NCBI RefSeq assembly: GCF_004803835.1
Contig: NZ_CP012545.1
Location: forward strand, 1,550,001 to 1,614,000
Source of the DNA: Campylobacter sp. RM6914
GTDB lineage: Bacteria > Campylobacterota > Campylobacteria > Campylobacterales > Campylobacteraceae
Length of the DNA: 64,000 nt
Reading direction: 5' to 3'
The notes under the pieces were generated by a model, which saw only the letters and a list, made by a program, of their open reading frames with translations, did no database searches and was not told the DNA's origin. Made by a program: the position numbers and the translations under genes. This document shows, in pieces, positions 1 to 7,920 of this stretch. How positions within the stretch are numbered: position 1 is the first letter of the stretch; every line of letters begins with the position of its first letter.

Positions 1-1
1 T

Positions 2-1360
2 AGAAAATTCGGTCTTCACGGGCAAAGCACGCTACCATTGGTGCTTGGTGGAGCATTTGTAGGAGGTTGTGCGGTACCTGGAGTAATGAGCACAAAAGGT
101 ATATCAGACGATAGAGCCAGGATGGCAACCATCCTTACTGTTCCTTTAATGAACTGTCTTGCTAAAGTGCCGTTTTACACCTTGCTTCTTGGAGCGTTTT
201 TCCCGACACAAATGAGCATAATGCTCTTTTATATATCTACAGTTACCGTTCTAGCAGCACTTTTGATAGCCAAGCTCTTAACCTCAACCGTTTTAAGAAC
301 AAGAGAGACAGCGCCATTTGTTATGGAGCTGCCGCCATATCATATGCCGACCTTTAAAGGTGTGATACTAAGATCTTGTGAGCGTGTTTGGATATATATA
401 AAAAAGGTCTGTACTATCGTTGTTGCCGTAGCCGTGATACTTTTTGTCCTTTTACAATTTCCTGGACTTTCTAAAGAAAAGCAAGAACACTACACAAACG
501 AAGAGCAAGTGCTACTTGCGAGCTTTGATAAAGTCGTTAAAAAATCAAGCTACTACTCGTTGGTTGATAGCAGAGAAGAGGTGGCTTCGCTTTTAAATTT
601 CTATGACGGATACCGAGCCAAAAAGATGAGCGGTAGTAAAGGCGTAGACGAGAAATACCAAGAGGATAATCCGGAATTCTATAAATTTCTAGTTCCTAAA
701 AACGATAAAGACGCAAAGCTTATAAACGGAGCTCTTAGAAAGCTATCAACCGGAAGAAATAAAATTTTAAGAGAGCAAAAAAACGACAAGATAGAAAGCT
801 CGTTACTTGGCATGGCTGGTCGTGCACTTGAGCCTATATCACAGTTTGCGGGATTCGACTGGAAGATAAACGTAGCCTTTTTAAGCTCATTTGCAGCACG
901 CGAATCAGCAGTCGCAACGCTTGGAAGTATATATGAGTCAAACAAAGACTCAAGCTCAATAGCAACCGTAAGTGACGATAGCAATACAACCAGCTCAACG
1001 ATAGCCGATGAAAGCAGCTTAAGACCTGAAGAAATGATGGCTAAAAACAGCGGTTACACACCGCTTCATGCGGCTTCTATCATTATCTTTATGCTTTTAA
1101 CGCCTCCTTGTATCGCAACCATGATTGTGGTTAAAATGCAAACAAACAGCTGGGCATGGATGTGTTTTGGGATATTCTTCCCGTTTGGCCTAGCTCTAGC
1201 CGTAGCCTCGCTCTTTTTTACCGTTTCAAGCATATTTGGCATTAGTGGTTTAGAGGCGATTAGCTGGTATTATTTCACGCTTTTATTTGCAGTTTTAGTG
1301 CTTTGGTTTTTACCTGAAAAGAGGAAAAACTGGAGTGGCGGCATAGTAAAAAATAGATAA
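2..1360 (+). CDS. feoB: Ferrous iron transporter FeoB, C-terminal part (cut by window edge)
   Basis: Imports Fe(II) across the inner membrane. The frame is open from base 2; the first visible residues (GLHGQSTLP, then GGCAVPGVMSTKGI) match the first Gate region of FeoB, so the GTPase domain lies upstream of the window. A TTG at 38 is internal, not a start. Several hydrophobic segments follow. Between them is a long, charged, low-hydrophobicity stretch (about codons 150-270) carrying the FAARESAVATLG motif of the second Gate region near its end, and a Ser/Thr-rich insert. The last hydrophobic segments end in a Lys/Arg tail. It heads a run of three small same-strand genes. Identity is from family motifs; the insertion size is seen directly. 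Confidence 0.93.
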   Translation, partial: RKFGLHGQSTLPLVLGGAFVGGCAVPGVMSTKGISDDRARMATILTVPLMNCLAKVPFYTLLLGAFFPTQMSIMLFYISTVTVLAALLIAKLLTSTVLRTRETAPFVMELPPYHMPTFKGVILRSCERVWIYIKKVCTIVVAVAVILFVLLQFPGLSKEKQEHYTNEEQVLLASFDKVVKKSSYYSLVDSREEVASLLNFYDGYRAKKMSGSKGVDEKYQEDNPEFYKFLVPKNDKDAKLINGALRKLSTGRNKILREQKNDKIESSLLGMAGRALEPISQFAGFDWKINVAFLSSFAARESAVATLGSIYESNKDSSSIATVSDDSNTTSSTIADESSLRPEEMMAKNSGYTPLHAASIIIFMLLTPPCIATMIVVKMQTNSWAWMCFGIFFPFGLALAVASLFFTVSSIFGISGLEAISWYYFTLLFAVLVLWFLPEKRKNWSGGIVKNR

Positions 1361-1382
1361 TAAATTTTAAAAAGGAGAGAGA

Positions 1383-1691
1383 ATGAAAAAACTTTTATTT
1401 TCATCATTTTTAGTTGCTCTTATGAGCCAAGCAGCCCTTGCACATACGGCTCTTATGAGTTGTTTTGACAACGGAGACGGCACCATCACTTGCGAGGGTG
1501 GTTTTAGCGACGGCTCAAGCGCGGCTGGAGTTGAATTTAAAGCTATTCAAGGCGATAAAGTAGTTGCAGAGGGCAAATTTGATAAAGATAGTGCTTTTAC
1601 TTTTAAAAAACCAGAGGGCGAGTATAAGGCTAGAATGTTTGCCGGCGAGGGTCACGAGGTTGTTATAAATTCAAAAGACATAGCAGAGTAA
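1383..1691 (+). CDS. Small secreted protein, predicted mature N-terminal His
   Basis: 102 residues with a clear Sec signal peptide (MKKLLFSSFLVAL, then cleavage after ALA at about residue 20), so the exported protein would begin with His. The mature part is about 80 residues, has two Cys (in SCFDNGDGTITCEGG), and resembles a small beta-sandwich of the carboxypeptidase-regulatory or CopC/NikL sort. Ribosome site AAGGAGAG sits just upstream of the ATG, 22 bases after feoB stops. Position between feoB and a DUF4198 gene suggests a periplasmic role in metal uptake; the metal is not determined. I do not recognise a named family with certainty. Confidence 0.75.
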   Translation: MKKLLFSSFLVALMSQAALAHTALMSCFDNGDGTITCEGGFSDGSSAAGVEFKAIQGDKVVAEGKFDKDSAFTFKKPEGEYKARMFAGEGHEVVINSKDIAE

Positions 1692-1721
1692 ATTTCAAAT
1701 CAATTCATCAAAAGGATAAAA

Positions 1722-2540
1722 ATGAAAAAAATTCTTACTTCTTCGGTAGTTGCGGGGTTATTGGCTAGTTCGGCATTTGCGCACTTTCAAATGCTTTACA
1801 CTCCAGAGTCGGCTCTTGAAAAAGGTACAAATTTAAATTTGAAATTAGTTTTCACTCATCCATTTGCAGATGAACACACCATGGATATGGGTCTTCAAGA
1901 AGATAAAAGCAGAGCTAATGTAGTTGACTTTTATGTAGTCCATAAAGAGAAAAAAACCGACCTAAAAGACAAATTAAAAGAGATAAAATTTAAAGGTAGC
2001 CACAACGAAGGTATAGGTTATGAGGCGGCTTACCAGGCAAGAGGCATGGGAGACCATGTGTTTGCGCTAACTCCTGCACCGTATTTTGAAGCCAACGAGG
2101 GCTCTTACATACAACAAATTACAAAAGCGGTAGTAAACGTTGCAGGACTTCCTACCAACTGGGATGCAGAACTAGGTCTAAAAGCCGAGATCGTGCCTTT
2201 AACAAAACCTTACTCTATCTGGGCTGGAAGCACTTTTACAGGTATCGTTAAGTCAGAGGGCAAGCCTGTTCCTTTTGCAGAAATAGAAGTTGAATACCTA
2301 AACCACGATATAGACGTTAAGAAAAACATGACAAACAAGACTGCAAACGTAGAAGCTCCTCAAGATAGCTTTGTAACACTTGGTATCAAAGCCGACGCTA
2401 ACGGGGTGTTTACATTTGGTATCCCGAAAGCCGGTTGGTGGGGATTTGCAGCGCTTGGAGTAGGTCCTGATAACGAGTATAAAGGCAAAGAATTAAGCCA
2501 AGATGCTGTTATTTGGGTTCAAGCCAAGGATATGAAGTAA
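1722..2540 (+). CDS. DUF4198-family periplasmic metal-uptake-associated protein
   Basis: 272 residues. Signal peptide with cleavage after SAFA (residue 20), leaving His-Phe-Gln as the mature start, as in several periplasmic nickel/cobalt/copper proteins. The body matches the DUF4198 (NikK-like) pattern: an early HPFADEHTMDMG stretch, a central segment with YSIWAGSTFTGIVKSEGKPVPFAEIEVEY, and a late GVFTFGIPKAGWWGFAAL motif. DUF4198 proteins are known companions of nickel/cobalt ECF transporters, but here the neighbours are feoB and a FeoB-associated peptide, so a role in iron delivery is an inference. Ribosome site AAAGGATAAAA precedes the ATG. Confidence 0.8.
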   Translation: MKKILTSSVVAGLLASSAFAHFQMLYTPESALEKGTNLNLKLVFTHPFADEHTMDMGLQEDKSRANVVDFYVVHKEKKTDLKDKLKEIKFKGSHNEGIGYEAAYQARGMGDHVFALTPAPYFEANEGSYIQQITKAVVNVAGLPTNWDAELGLKAEIVPLTKPYSIWAGSTFTGIVKSEGKPVPFAEIEVEYLNHDIDVKKNMTNKTANVEAPQDSFVTLGIKADANGVFTFGIPKAGWWGFAALGVGPDNEYKGKELSQDAVIWVQAKDMK

Positions 2541-2589
2541 AATTTATCGGGCGAGCTTTCTCGTCCGAATTTAACCAAAAGGACAAAAG

Positions 2590-2730
2590 ATGGCATGGTA
2601 TGAATCAGTTATCTTAATAACAATCGCCGTAGCCGCAGGGTATTATCTTTACATAAAAGAATTTAAAAAAAGAGACTGTGGATGCGGAAATGGTAAAAAC
2701 TGCCAAACTAAAACTAAAAAATACGACTAA
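2590..2730 (+). CDS. FeoB-associated Cys-rich membrane peptide
   Basis: A 46-residue gene. It has one N-terminal membrane segment (about residues 5-22, SVILITIAVAAGYYLYI), then KEFKKRD and a CGCGNGKNC cluster, then a Lys-rich tail. This layout is that of the FeoB-associated Cys-rich membrane protein family (the equivalent of FeoC in many bacteria). Ribosome site AAAGGACA lies 6 bases before the ATG. Last gene of the feoB run; an 11-bp hairpin follows 20 bases later. Confidence 0.85.
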   Translation: MAWYESVILITIAVAAGYYLYIKEFKKRDCGCGNGKNCQTKTKKYD

Positions 2731-2750
2731 ATTTCACACTTATTTCATTC

Positions 2751-2779
2751 AAATTTAGGAGCGTTTAGCTTCTAAATTT
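2751..2779 (+). terminator. Hairpin after the feoB gene run
   Basis: AAATTTAG and CTAAATTT arms, extended inward by three further pairs (one G-U), around a 7-base loop; followed by an AT-rich stretch (ATATTTATTTG) rather than a clean U run. Placed 20 bases after the Cys-rich peptide gene. Confidence 0.6.
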
Positions 2780-2952
2780 ATATTTATTTGTCTATAAATT
2801 TTATAAATAAAAACAAATTCACATTACAAAACGGTTCTTATCAAAAAGAAATAAAAATGATAAATGTTATCTTTAAAATCTATGAAATTTACTATAAATT
2901 TTATAGTTAGTAGGTTAAATTTACTGCTGGATGGTTAAAGAAATTTTGACAA

Positions 2953-2978
2953 GGTTAAACGACTTTTATCGCCTAACC
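2953..2978 (-). terminator. Hairpin after fdhB
   Basis: Ten-pair stem (read on the minus strand GGTTAGGCGA / TCGTTTAACC, two G-U pairs) with a TAAAAG loop, 15 bases past the fdhB stop. The outer GAC/GTC can pair too. What follows on the minus strand is AAAATTTC, so the U tract is poor; it may act as an RNA-stabilising end as much as a terminator. Confidence 0.55.
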
Positions 2979-2993
2979 CGTCAAATTTATATA

Positions 2994-3554
2994 TTACAGA
3001 CCAAAACCTGTGTTTCTTGTTAGAACACGTTTACGATAAACGTTTGAAACTTCGGTTGCGTCACCTACCAAAAGTGCATTTGTCGCACATATGGCAGCGC
3101 ACATAGGCACTTTACCCTCTGCTATGCGGTTTTGTCCGTATAGTTCAAGCTCTTCATGAGAGAAAGTCTCCTCAGGACCACCAGCACACATTGTGCATTT
3201 ATCCATCTCGCCCTTGATGCCAAAAGCGCCGTCTCTTGGAAACTGTGGCGCTCCAAAAGGACAAGCATAAAGACAGTAACCACAACCTATACACTTGTTT
3301 TTATCATGAAGCACGATACCGTCTTCGCGGATATAAAAGCAGTCCACCGGACAAACTTGCTCACAAGGTGCGTCCGTGCAGTGCTGACAGGCTATGGAAG
3401 TAGAGATCTCTTTGCCATGCACTCCGTCAAAGAGTGTAATAACCTTACGGCGGAAAATCCCTACCGGAACTTCGTGAGCCGAAGAACAAGCGACTTGACA
3501 ACCAAAACAGCTTATACATCTGTTATTATCTACGTAAAATTTCATTCTTGCCAT
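2994..3554 (-). CDS. fdhB: Formate dehydrogenase iron-sulfur subunit
   Basis: 186 residues, ferredoxin-like subunit that passes electrons from FdhA towards the membrane. Four Cys clusters are visible: CISCFGCQVAC near residues 13-23, CQHCTDAPCEQVCPVDC around 56-72, CIGCGYCLYACPFG around 88-101, and a split last cluster (CTMC near 119, then CAAICATNAL). This is the four-[4Fe-4S] pattern of the FdhB/HybA family. No membrane anchor helix is present. The start has ribosome site AAGGAGC; the gene begins 10 bases after fdhA ends. It is the last gene of the operon here; no cytochrome b subunit (fdhC) or fdhD follows. Confidence 0.93.
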   Translation of the reverse strand: MARMKFYVDNNRCISCFGCQVACSSAHEVPVGIFRRKVITLFDGVHGKEISTSIACQHCTDAPCEQVCPVDCFYIREDGIVLHDKNKCIGCGYCLYACPFGAPQFPRDGAFGIKGEMDKCTMCAGGPEETFSHEELELYGQNRIAEGKVPMCAAICATNALLVGDATEVSNVYRKRVLTRNTGFGL

Positions 3555-3564
3555 TGCTTGCTCC

Positions 3565-6516
3565 TTACTTTGCTATCTCATCTAAGAAATTTGTCTTAAA
3601 GCCCATTGCATCGGCTTTTTCTATACGACAAAGTCCCGCGTTAAACTCTGAAATTTGAGTAACAGGGTCAAAACCGTAGTTTACGATCGTATTTGAAGAT
3701 TCGCCTATGACATACGGCTTAGTGCCTTCAGGATAGCGGTCGCTTATATCCACACCTTGCATGATACCGGCAAAGTTATACGGAAGACAAATTCTATCCG
3801 GTGTAACAGTCTCGTTGTGGTAGCATTTTACTTTTATCTTAGTGCCTTGCGGGCTGTGTATCCACATCATATCGCCGTCATTTATGCCTTTATCCATCGC
3901 AAGCTCAGGATGAACATACGCAAACATTTCAGGCGTTATCGCAGAAAGATATTTGCTCGTTCTTTCTATCATACCTGCGCCGCTTAAATTTACTAAGCGC
4001 ATAGAGCTGATGATAGTAGGGAAATTTTTACTCCAGTCTTCTTTTTGCTGTTCACCTTTAAATTTAACCTCGACACGGAAATTTCTCTCCTGATCATCGA
4101 TAGCAGGGTATTTTTGAACTAGATCCCAACGCGGTGAGTGGATAGGCTCGCGGTGTTTTGGAATTTGATCTATAAATTCCCAAACGATCGCTCTTGCTCT
4201 TGCATTTCCGTAAGGTGCAACTCCTGCTTCACGACATTTTGCAAGGATTATACCGCTGTAGTCTGTCGTCCAGTCATCACCCATTTTAGCCTTTTCCTCT
4301 TCGCTTAGAGTTATGCCAAGAACAGCCTCAATGTTTGCTTTAGTAATCTGCGGATATCCGCCCTCTACCTTAGCTCCTTTTATGGTTACGGTTTCATCAG
4401 CAAGCTGACTTACGCCGTTATGCTCGAGCCCAAAGCGATTTCTAAATCCGCTTCCGCCCTCCGTATACGGCACATCAGGACGATAAAGGATAGGAGTTCC
4501 AGGGTGTTTTTCATCCCAGCACGGCCATGGAAGTGAGTAATACTCGCCTTTGACATCCCCACCTATACCCTTAAGCGTATCTGGATCGAAATTCTCCCAG
4601 TTAGCTTGGTGACGTTTTAAGCGCTCAGGCTGCCAGCCTGTAAGTCCGATAGAGCGACCCATCCTAGCCATTTCACGAGTTGCGTCCTCAGGCCATTCAA
4701 ATTTATCTTTTACTACTTTTAGTTCCCCGTCAACAACATCCATCATTAGTGACTTCGTATACTCTTCGTAAAAGCCCCATTTTTTAGCAAAAGCGAACAT
4801 AACTTCATGGTCGGGCTTACTTTCAAATAACGGATCAACCACCTTGCTTCTCCATTGACCGCTTCTGTTTGTTGCTACGACCGTTCCGCTATTTTCAAAC
4901 TGCGTTGCAACAGGCAGGATATAAACACCGTCTTTTCTATCGCTTAGTATCGCGACTTCGTTTACAAACGGCTCTGCAACAACTAGCAGATCAAGCTTAT
5001 CAACGGCTTCTTGAATTTTTGTTAGATGGGCCATCGATGTTATACCTGTTCCTTGCACCCAAAGAACTTTAAGCTCACCACTTGAGAAAGTTTTCTCCTC
5101 TTTCAAGACGCCTTGCCACCATTTTGATAGTGACCAACCTTTTTCATTTCTCCAATTTCTATCTTCAGGATTTTTTGGGTTATGATAAAAATACTCTGTA
5201 AATTTTGTTCCTTTTACAGGTGCTCCGCCTTGTTTTGGCTCTTTAACAGATACCGCAAAGCGTTTTGTAAATTCATCAAAATCAACACCCCAGCCTTTAC
5301 AGAAATATCTCCATGCTTTATCGCCAAGACCGTAATAAGTAGAAAGCGTATCGGCTAGGTTACCCATATCGGTTGCGCCTTGGACATTATCGTGTCCACG
5401 GATTATCTGGCAACCGCCACCAGGTTTTCCCATATTTCCTAATACCAACTGTAAAATAGATAAAATTCTTGTATTTGAACTACCTACAGAGTGTTGTGTG
5501 ATACCCAAAGACCAAGCTATACAAGCAGGCTTTGTAGTAGCAAAAAGTTTTGTTACCTGTATAAGCTGCTCAGCCGGAACTCCCGTAACATCCTCAACCT
5601 CCTCAGGTGTCCACTTTGCCGCTTCTTCGCGGATCTCATCAACACCATAAGATCTGTGTTTTAAAAATTCTTTATCTTCCCATCCGTTTTTAAATATCAG
5701 ATGAAGCATACCGTAAACAAAAGCTATATCCGTTCCCGGACGAAGACGCACATAATGATCGGCTTTTGCCGCTGTTTTTGTAAATATCGGATCCACGACT
5801 ATAAGTTGTGCGTTGTTTCTATCTTTTGCTTGTATGAAGTGTTTCATGCCACCTACTGGATTTGCAACCGCAGGATTTGCTCCAAAAACCATTATAGCTT
5901 TTGAATTTGCCGCCACGTCTCCAAAGTGGTTTGTCATCGCGCCATAACCCCAAGTATTCGCCGCTCCGGCGACTGATGCGCTATGTCAAATACGTGCAAC
6001 GTGGTCTATATTGTTTGAACCCCAAAATGCTGCAAATTTTCTAAAATACCAAGCTTGTTCGTTGCTAAATTTAGCCGAACCTAAAAACTCAACGCTATCT
6101 GGACCATGCTCTTTACGAATTTCAAGCATCTTGTCGCCGATCTCATTTACGGCAGTCTCCCAGCTTATGCGTTCCCATTTGCCGTTTACCTTTTTCATCG
6201 GGTATTTTATGCGTTGTTTGCTTTTTGTAAGATCGATCTGATCTATACCTTTACAGCAGTGGCTTCCTTGTGAAATCGGGTGTGCAACCGCCATATCCTG
6301 GCGCAACCAAACACCGTCTTTAACCTCGGCTTCTATACCACAGCCAGCCGAACATATCGAGCATATCGTTCTAACTCGTTTTGAGCCGGGATATTGCTCG
6401 CTTAAGCCGTCTGCTTTTTTAAGAGTATCATTCTGTGCTCCAAACGCCATAGTGCTACCGGCACCAAGGGCTGCGAGCTTTAAGAATGAACGTCTTGCGA
6501 CTCTTACATTACTCAT
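3565..6516 (-). CDS. fdhA: Selenocysteine-containing formate dehydrogenase, catalytic subunit
   Basis: Oxidises formate in the periplasm with a Mo/W-bis-pterin cofactor. Read as one 983-residue protein through an in-frame TGA (codon 177): the residues on both sides (HVARI, Sec, HSASVAGAANTWGYGAMTN) are the conserved formate dehydrogenase active-site motif, so the TGA is selenocysteine, not a stop. N-terminal Tat signal RRSFLKLAA; [4Fe-4S] ligands Cys52, Cys55, Cys59 and Cys87 (CX2CX3CX27C). The molybdopterin-dinucleotide binding domain fills the C-terminal end. AGGAG ribosome site precedes ATG 6516. A hairpin suited to SECIS lies just after the TGA. Automated calling splits this gene into 176- and 790-residue pieces, which is wrong. 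Confidence 0.95.
5953..5976 (-). promoter_or_regulatory. Candidate SECIS hairpin in fdhA mRNA
   Basis: On the minus strand, TCGCC (5972-5968) pairs with GGCGA (5962-5958) around a GGAGC loop, and AGT/ACT can extend the stem with a bulge. The loop starts 18 bases after the UGA, the spacing expected for bacterial SECIS elements recognised by SelB. Folding was done by eye. Confidence 0.7.
5986..5988 (-). other. In-frame UGA selenocysteine codon of fdhA
   Basis: Minus-strand TGA at codon 177 of fdhA, flanked by conserved active-site residues (VARI before, HSASVAGAANTWG after). selA, selB and tRNA-Sec are all present in this window, so the reading machinery is there. Confidence 0.95.
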
Positions 6517-6524
6517 CTCATCTC

Positions 6525-6731
6525 CTAGTAAGCGACTTTATAGTATTGTTCCCACATTTGGGTTTTGCGGTAAAGAACTTCTTTTTTATTTGATTTTCCT
6601 TTTACCACGCCGTTGCCATCTGCATCATTTGGCATTTTTGAACTTGCTATAAGCGAAGTAGCCGTAAGTGCAGTAGCTGCCGTTGTTGCTTTTAAGGTTT
6701 TTTTGAGAAATTCTCTTCTGTTTTGTTTCAT
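6525..6731 (-). CDS. Small Tat-signal protein of the formate dehydrogenase operon
   Basis: 68 residues. The N-terminus NRREFLKKTLKATTAATALTATSLIA is a twin-arginine signal; the remaining 35 residues are polar and end QMWEQYYKVAY, with no Cys or recognised domain. It lies 8 bases upstream of fdhA with its TAG overlapping the fdhA ribosome site, so the two are translated together. Small Tat proteins in this position are typical of Campylobacter fdh operons; a role as an export or assembly partner of FdhA is inferred. Confidence 0.85.
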   Translation of the reverse strand: MKQNRREFLKKTLKATTAATALTATSLIASSKMPNDADGNGVVKGKSNKKEVLYRKTQMWEQYYKVAY

Positions 6732-6876
6732 CTAAACAACCTTTCTAAATGAATTATGTAAATTTTGCATATTTTATGATTTGCCTCAGCGCATACACAA
6801 ACATAAATATATAAAGCTACATAACAACAAGCCCTTGTTTTAGGGCAACTCCATTATTTTAGATATTTTATTTCAA

Positions 6877-6910
6877 TATGCTAAAATTCCATATATGCAA
6901 ATTTAGCATA
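6877..6910. repeat. 9-bp inverted repeat, possible operator of the fdh operon
   Basis: TATGCTAAA (6877-6885) and its exact complement TTTAGCATA (6902-6910), 16 bases apart, about 150 bases upstream of the first gene of the fdhA operon. Arm length and position suggest a binding site for a dimeric regulator; which one is unknown. Confidence 0.45.
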
Positions 6911-7159
6911 ATAAGTAGAAAAGTAAATTGATAATTATTAATTAGATATTATTTTTTATATTATTTTAATGATATTTGATCTACTTTGTATAAAATTTAT
7001 ACCAAAATATCGACTTTTGATAAAATTTATCCTTTAAATTTACTCAGGTTATAAAAGTGAAAGATGTTTGTAAATTTTCTGACAAAGTAATCAAAAAAGT
7101 ATCAAATCCAATTTGAGACAGTCTTAAACCTTAAAAGGCATTATAAAGAATTTAAAAAT

Positions 7160-7193
7160 GGAGACGAGGCTTAAATTTAAGCCCCTTTTCTCC
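7160..7193 (-). terminator. Terminator after the torD-like gene
   Basis: On the minus strand an outer GGAGA/TCTCC stem encloses a perfect GGCTTA/TAAGCC stem and is followed by ATTTTTAAA. It lies 14 bases beyond the stop codon of the chaperone gene and so ends the polyferredoxin-chaperone transcript. Confidence 0.75.
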
Positions 7194-7206
7194 TAAAAGG
7201 CAAGTG

Positions 7207-7920
7207 CTAAATGGTACTAAATTCTTCCCAATGTATTTTAGACTTAACTGTAGGCATTTTAGTTTTATACGGCTTGCGTCCAAGTGCCGCTTGTGCGGGA
7301 GTTTGCACGCTTTGGTCTATCACAGGAGCTTCTACGCCTTGCATGGAGCGCTCTAAAGCCATAAATGTCTCTAAGATCACAGCAAAAAATTTAAAGAATT
7401 TAGCCTTTTCATGCTCTAATATCATCTGTGTAAATTCATCTACAAAGCCGTTTATCACGCGCACAAAAAGTTCATCAGCAAAACTCTCTTTGTTGCTACT
7501 ATCAGCTTCATCGCGTAAAAATGTCATCATAAGGAAAAATACAAATCCAACAAAATCCTCACTATCAGGGCATCTTAAAAGATCGCGTCTATACTCGCTT
7601 TTCTTTAAAATTTCTATCACTCTAAGTCTAGCAGCACCCTCATCCCTGCCCTCTTCATAAAAGCTAACGCTTAAAGGCACGTTTACATAACTTAGGTCAA
7701 AAAGTACTGAATTTTGCTCGTCCTTAAATTCATCAAAGCTTATCTTTTTTAGCTCATTAAATGCGTCTTCACACTCTTTTGAGAGTGGATTTTTAGCTAG
7801 TTCATTTAGCTGCTCTTGCCAAATTTTAAATTTCTTATCGTTTTCATAGAAAAAAAACGGCATAGCAAAAAATTCGTAGTAATACGACCTAGCTTTTAAG
7901 ATATCTATGTTTTTATTCAT
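7207..7920 (-). CDS. TorD-family cytoplasmic chaperone for formate dehydrogenase
   Basis: 237 residues, mostly helical. The start (residues 9-24, KARSYYYEFFAMPFFF) and the middle (LPLSVSFYEEGRDEGAARLR) fit the TorD/DmsD family, which holds molybdoenzyme precursors and their Tat signals until cofactor insertion is complete. Its neighbours are a polyferredoxin upstream (8-base overlap) and fdhA downstream, so FdhA is the likely client. The C-terminal tail (after about residue 190) is Pro/Gln-rich and ends WEEFSTI. Ribosome site GAAGGA precedes the ATG. Confidence 0.85.
   Translation of the reverse strand: MNKNIDILKARSYYYEFFAMPFFFYENDKKFKIWQEQLNELAKNPLSKECEDAFNELKKISFDEFKDEQNSVLFDLSYVNVPLSVSFYEEGRDEGAARLRVIEILKKSEYRRDLLRCPDSEDFVGFVFFLMMTFLRDEADSSNKESFADELFVRVINGFVDEFTQMILEHEKAKFFKFFAVILETFMALERSMQGVEAPVIDQSVQTPAQAALGRKPYKTKMPTVKSKIHWEEFSTI

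Larger units (their letters stand above)
6732..7206. other. 475-base gap upstream of the fdh genes
   Basis: Very AT-rich. Contains the terminator hairpin of the torD-like gene (7160-7193), a 9-bp inverted repeat (6877-6910), a 5-bp hairpin GCCCT/AGGGC (6831-6846), and presumably the minus-strand promoter of the Tat-protein/fdhA/fdhB operon, which I could not pin to a clear -10. No convincing gene seen. Confidence 0.7.

Noticed and set aside
3156-3599. 147-codon plus-strand frame across fdhB
   Set aside because: Antisense shadow of the Cys-rich fdhB; no ribosome site and composition follows the real gene's third-base bias.
6831-6846. GCCCT/AGGGC hairpin in the fdh upstream gap
   Set aside because: Only five pairs, no U-run on either strand; too short to assign as terminator or operator.
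7057-7116. GTG-started 19-residue frame between torD-like gene and fdh
   Set aside because: No ribosome site of quality, no promoter and no recognisable peptide; length is expected by chance.
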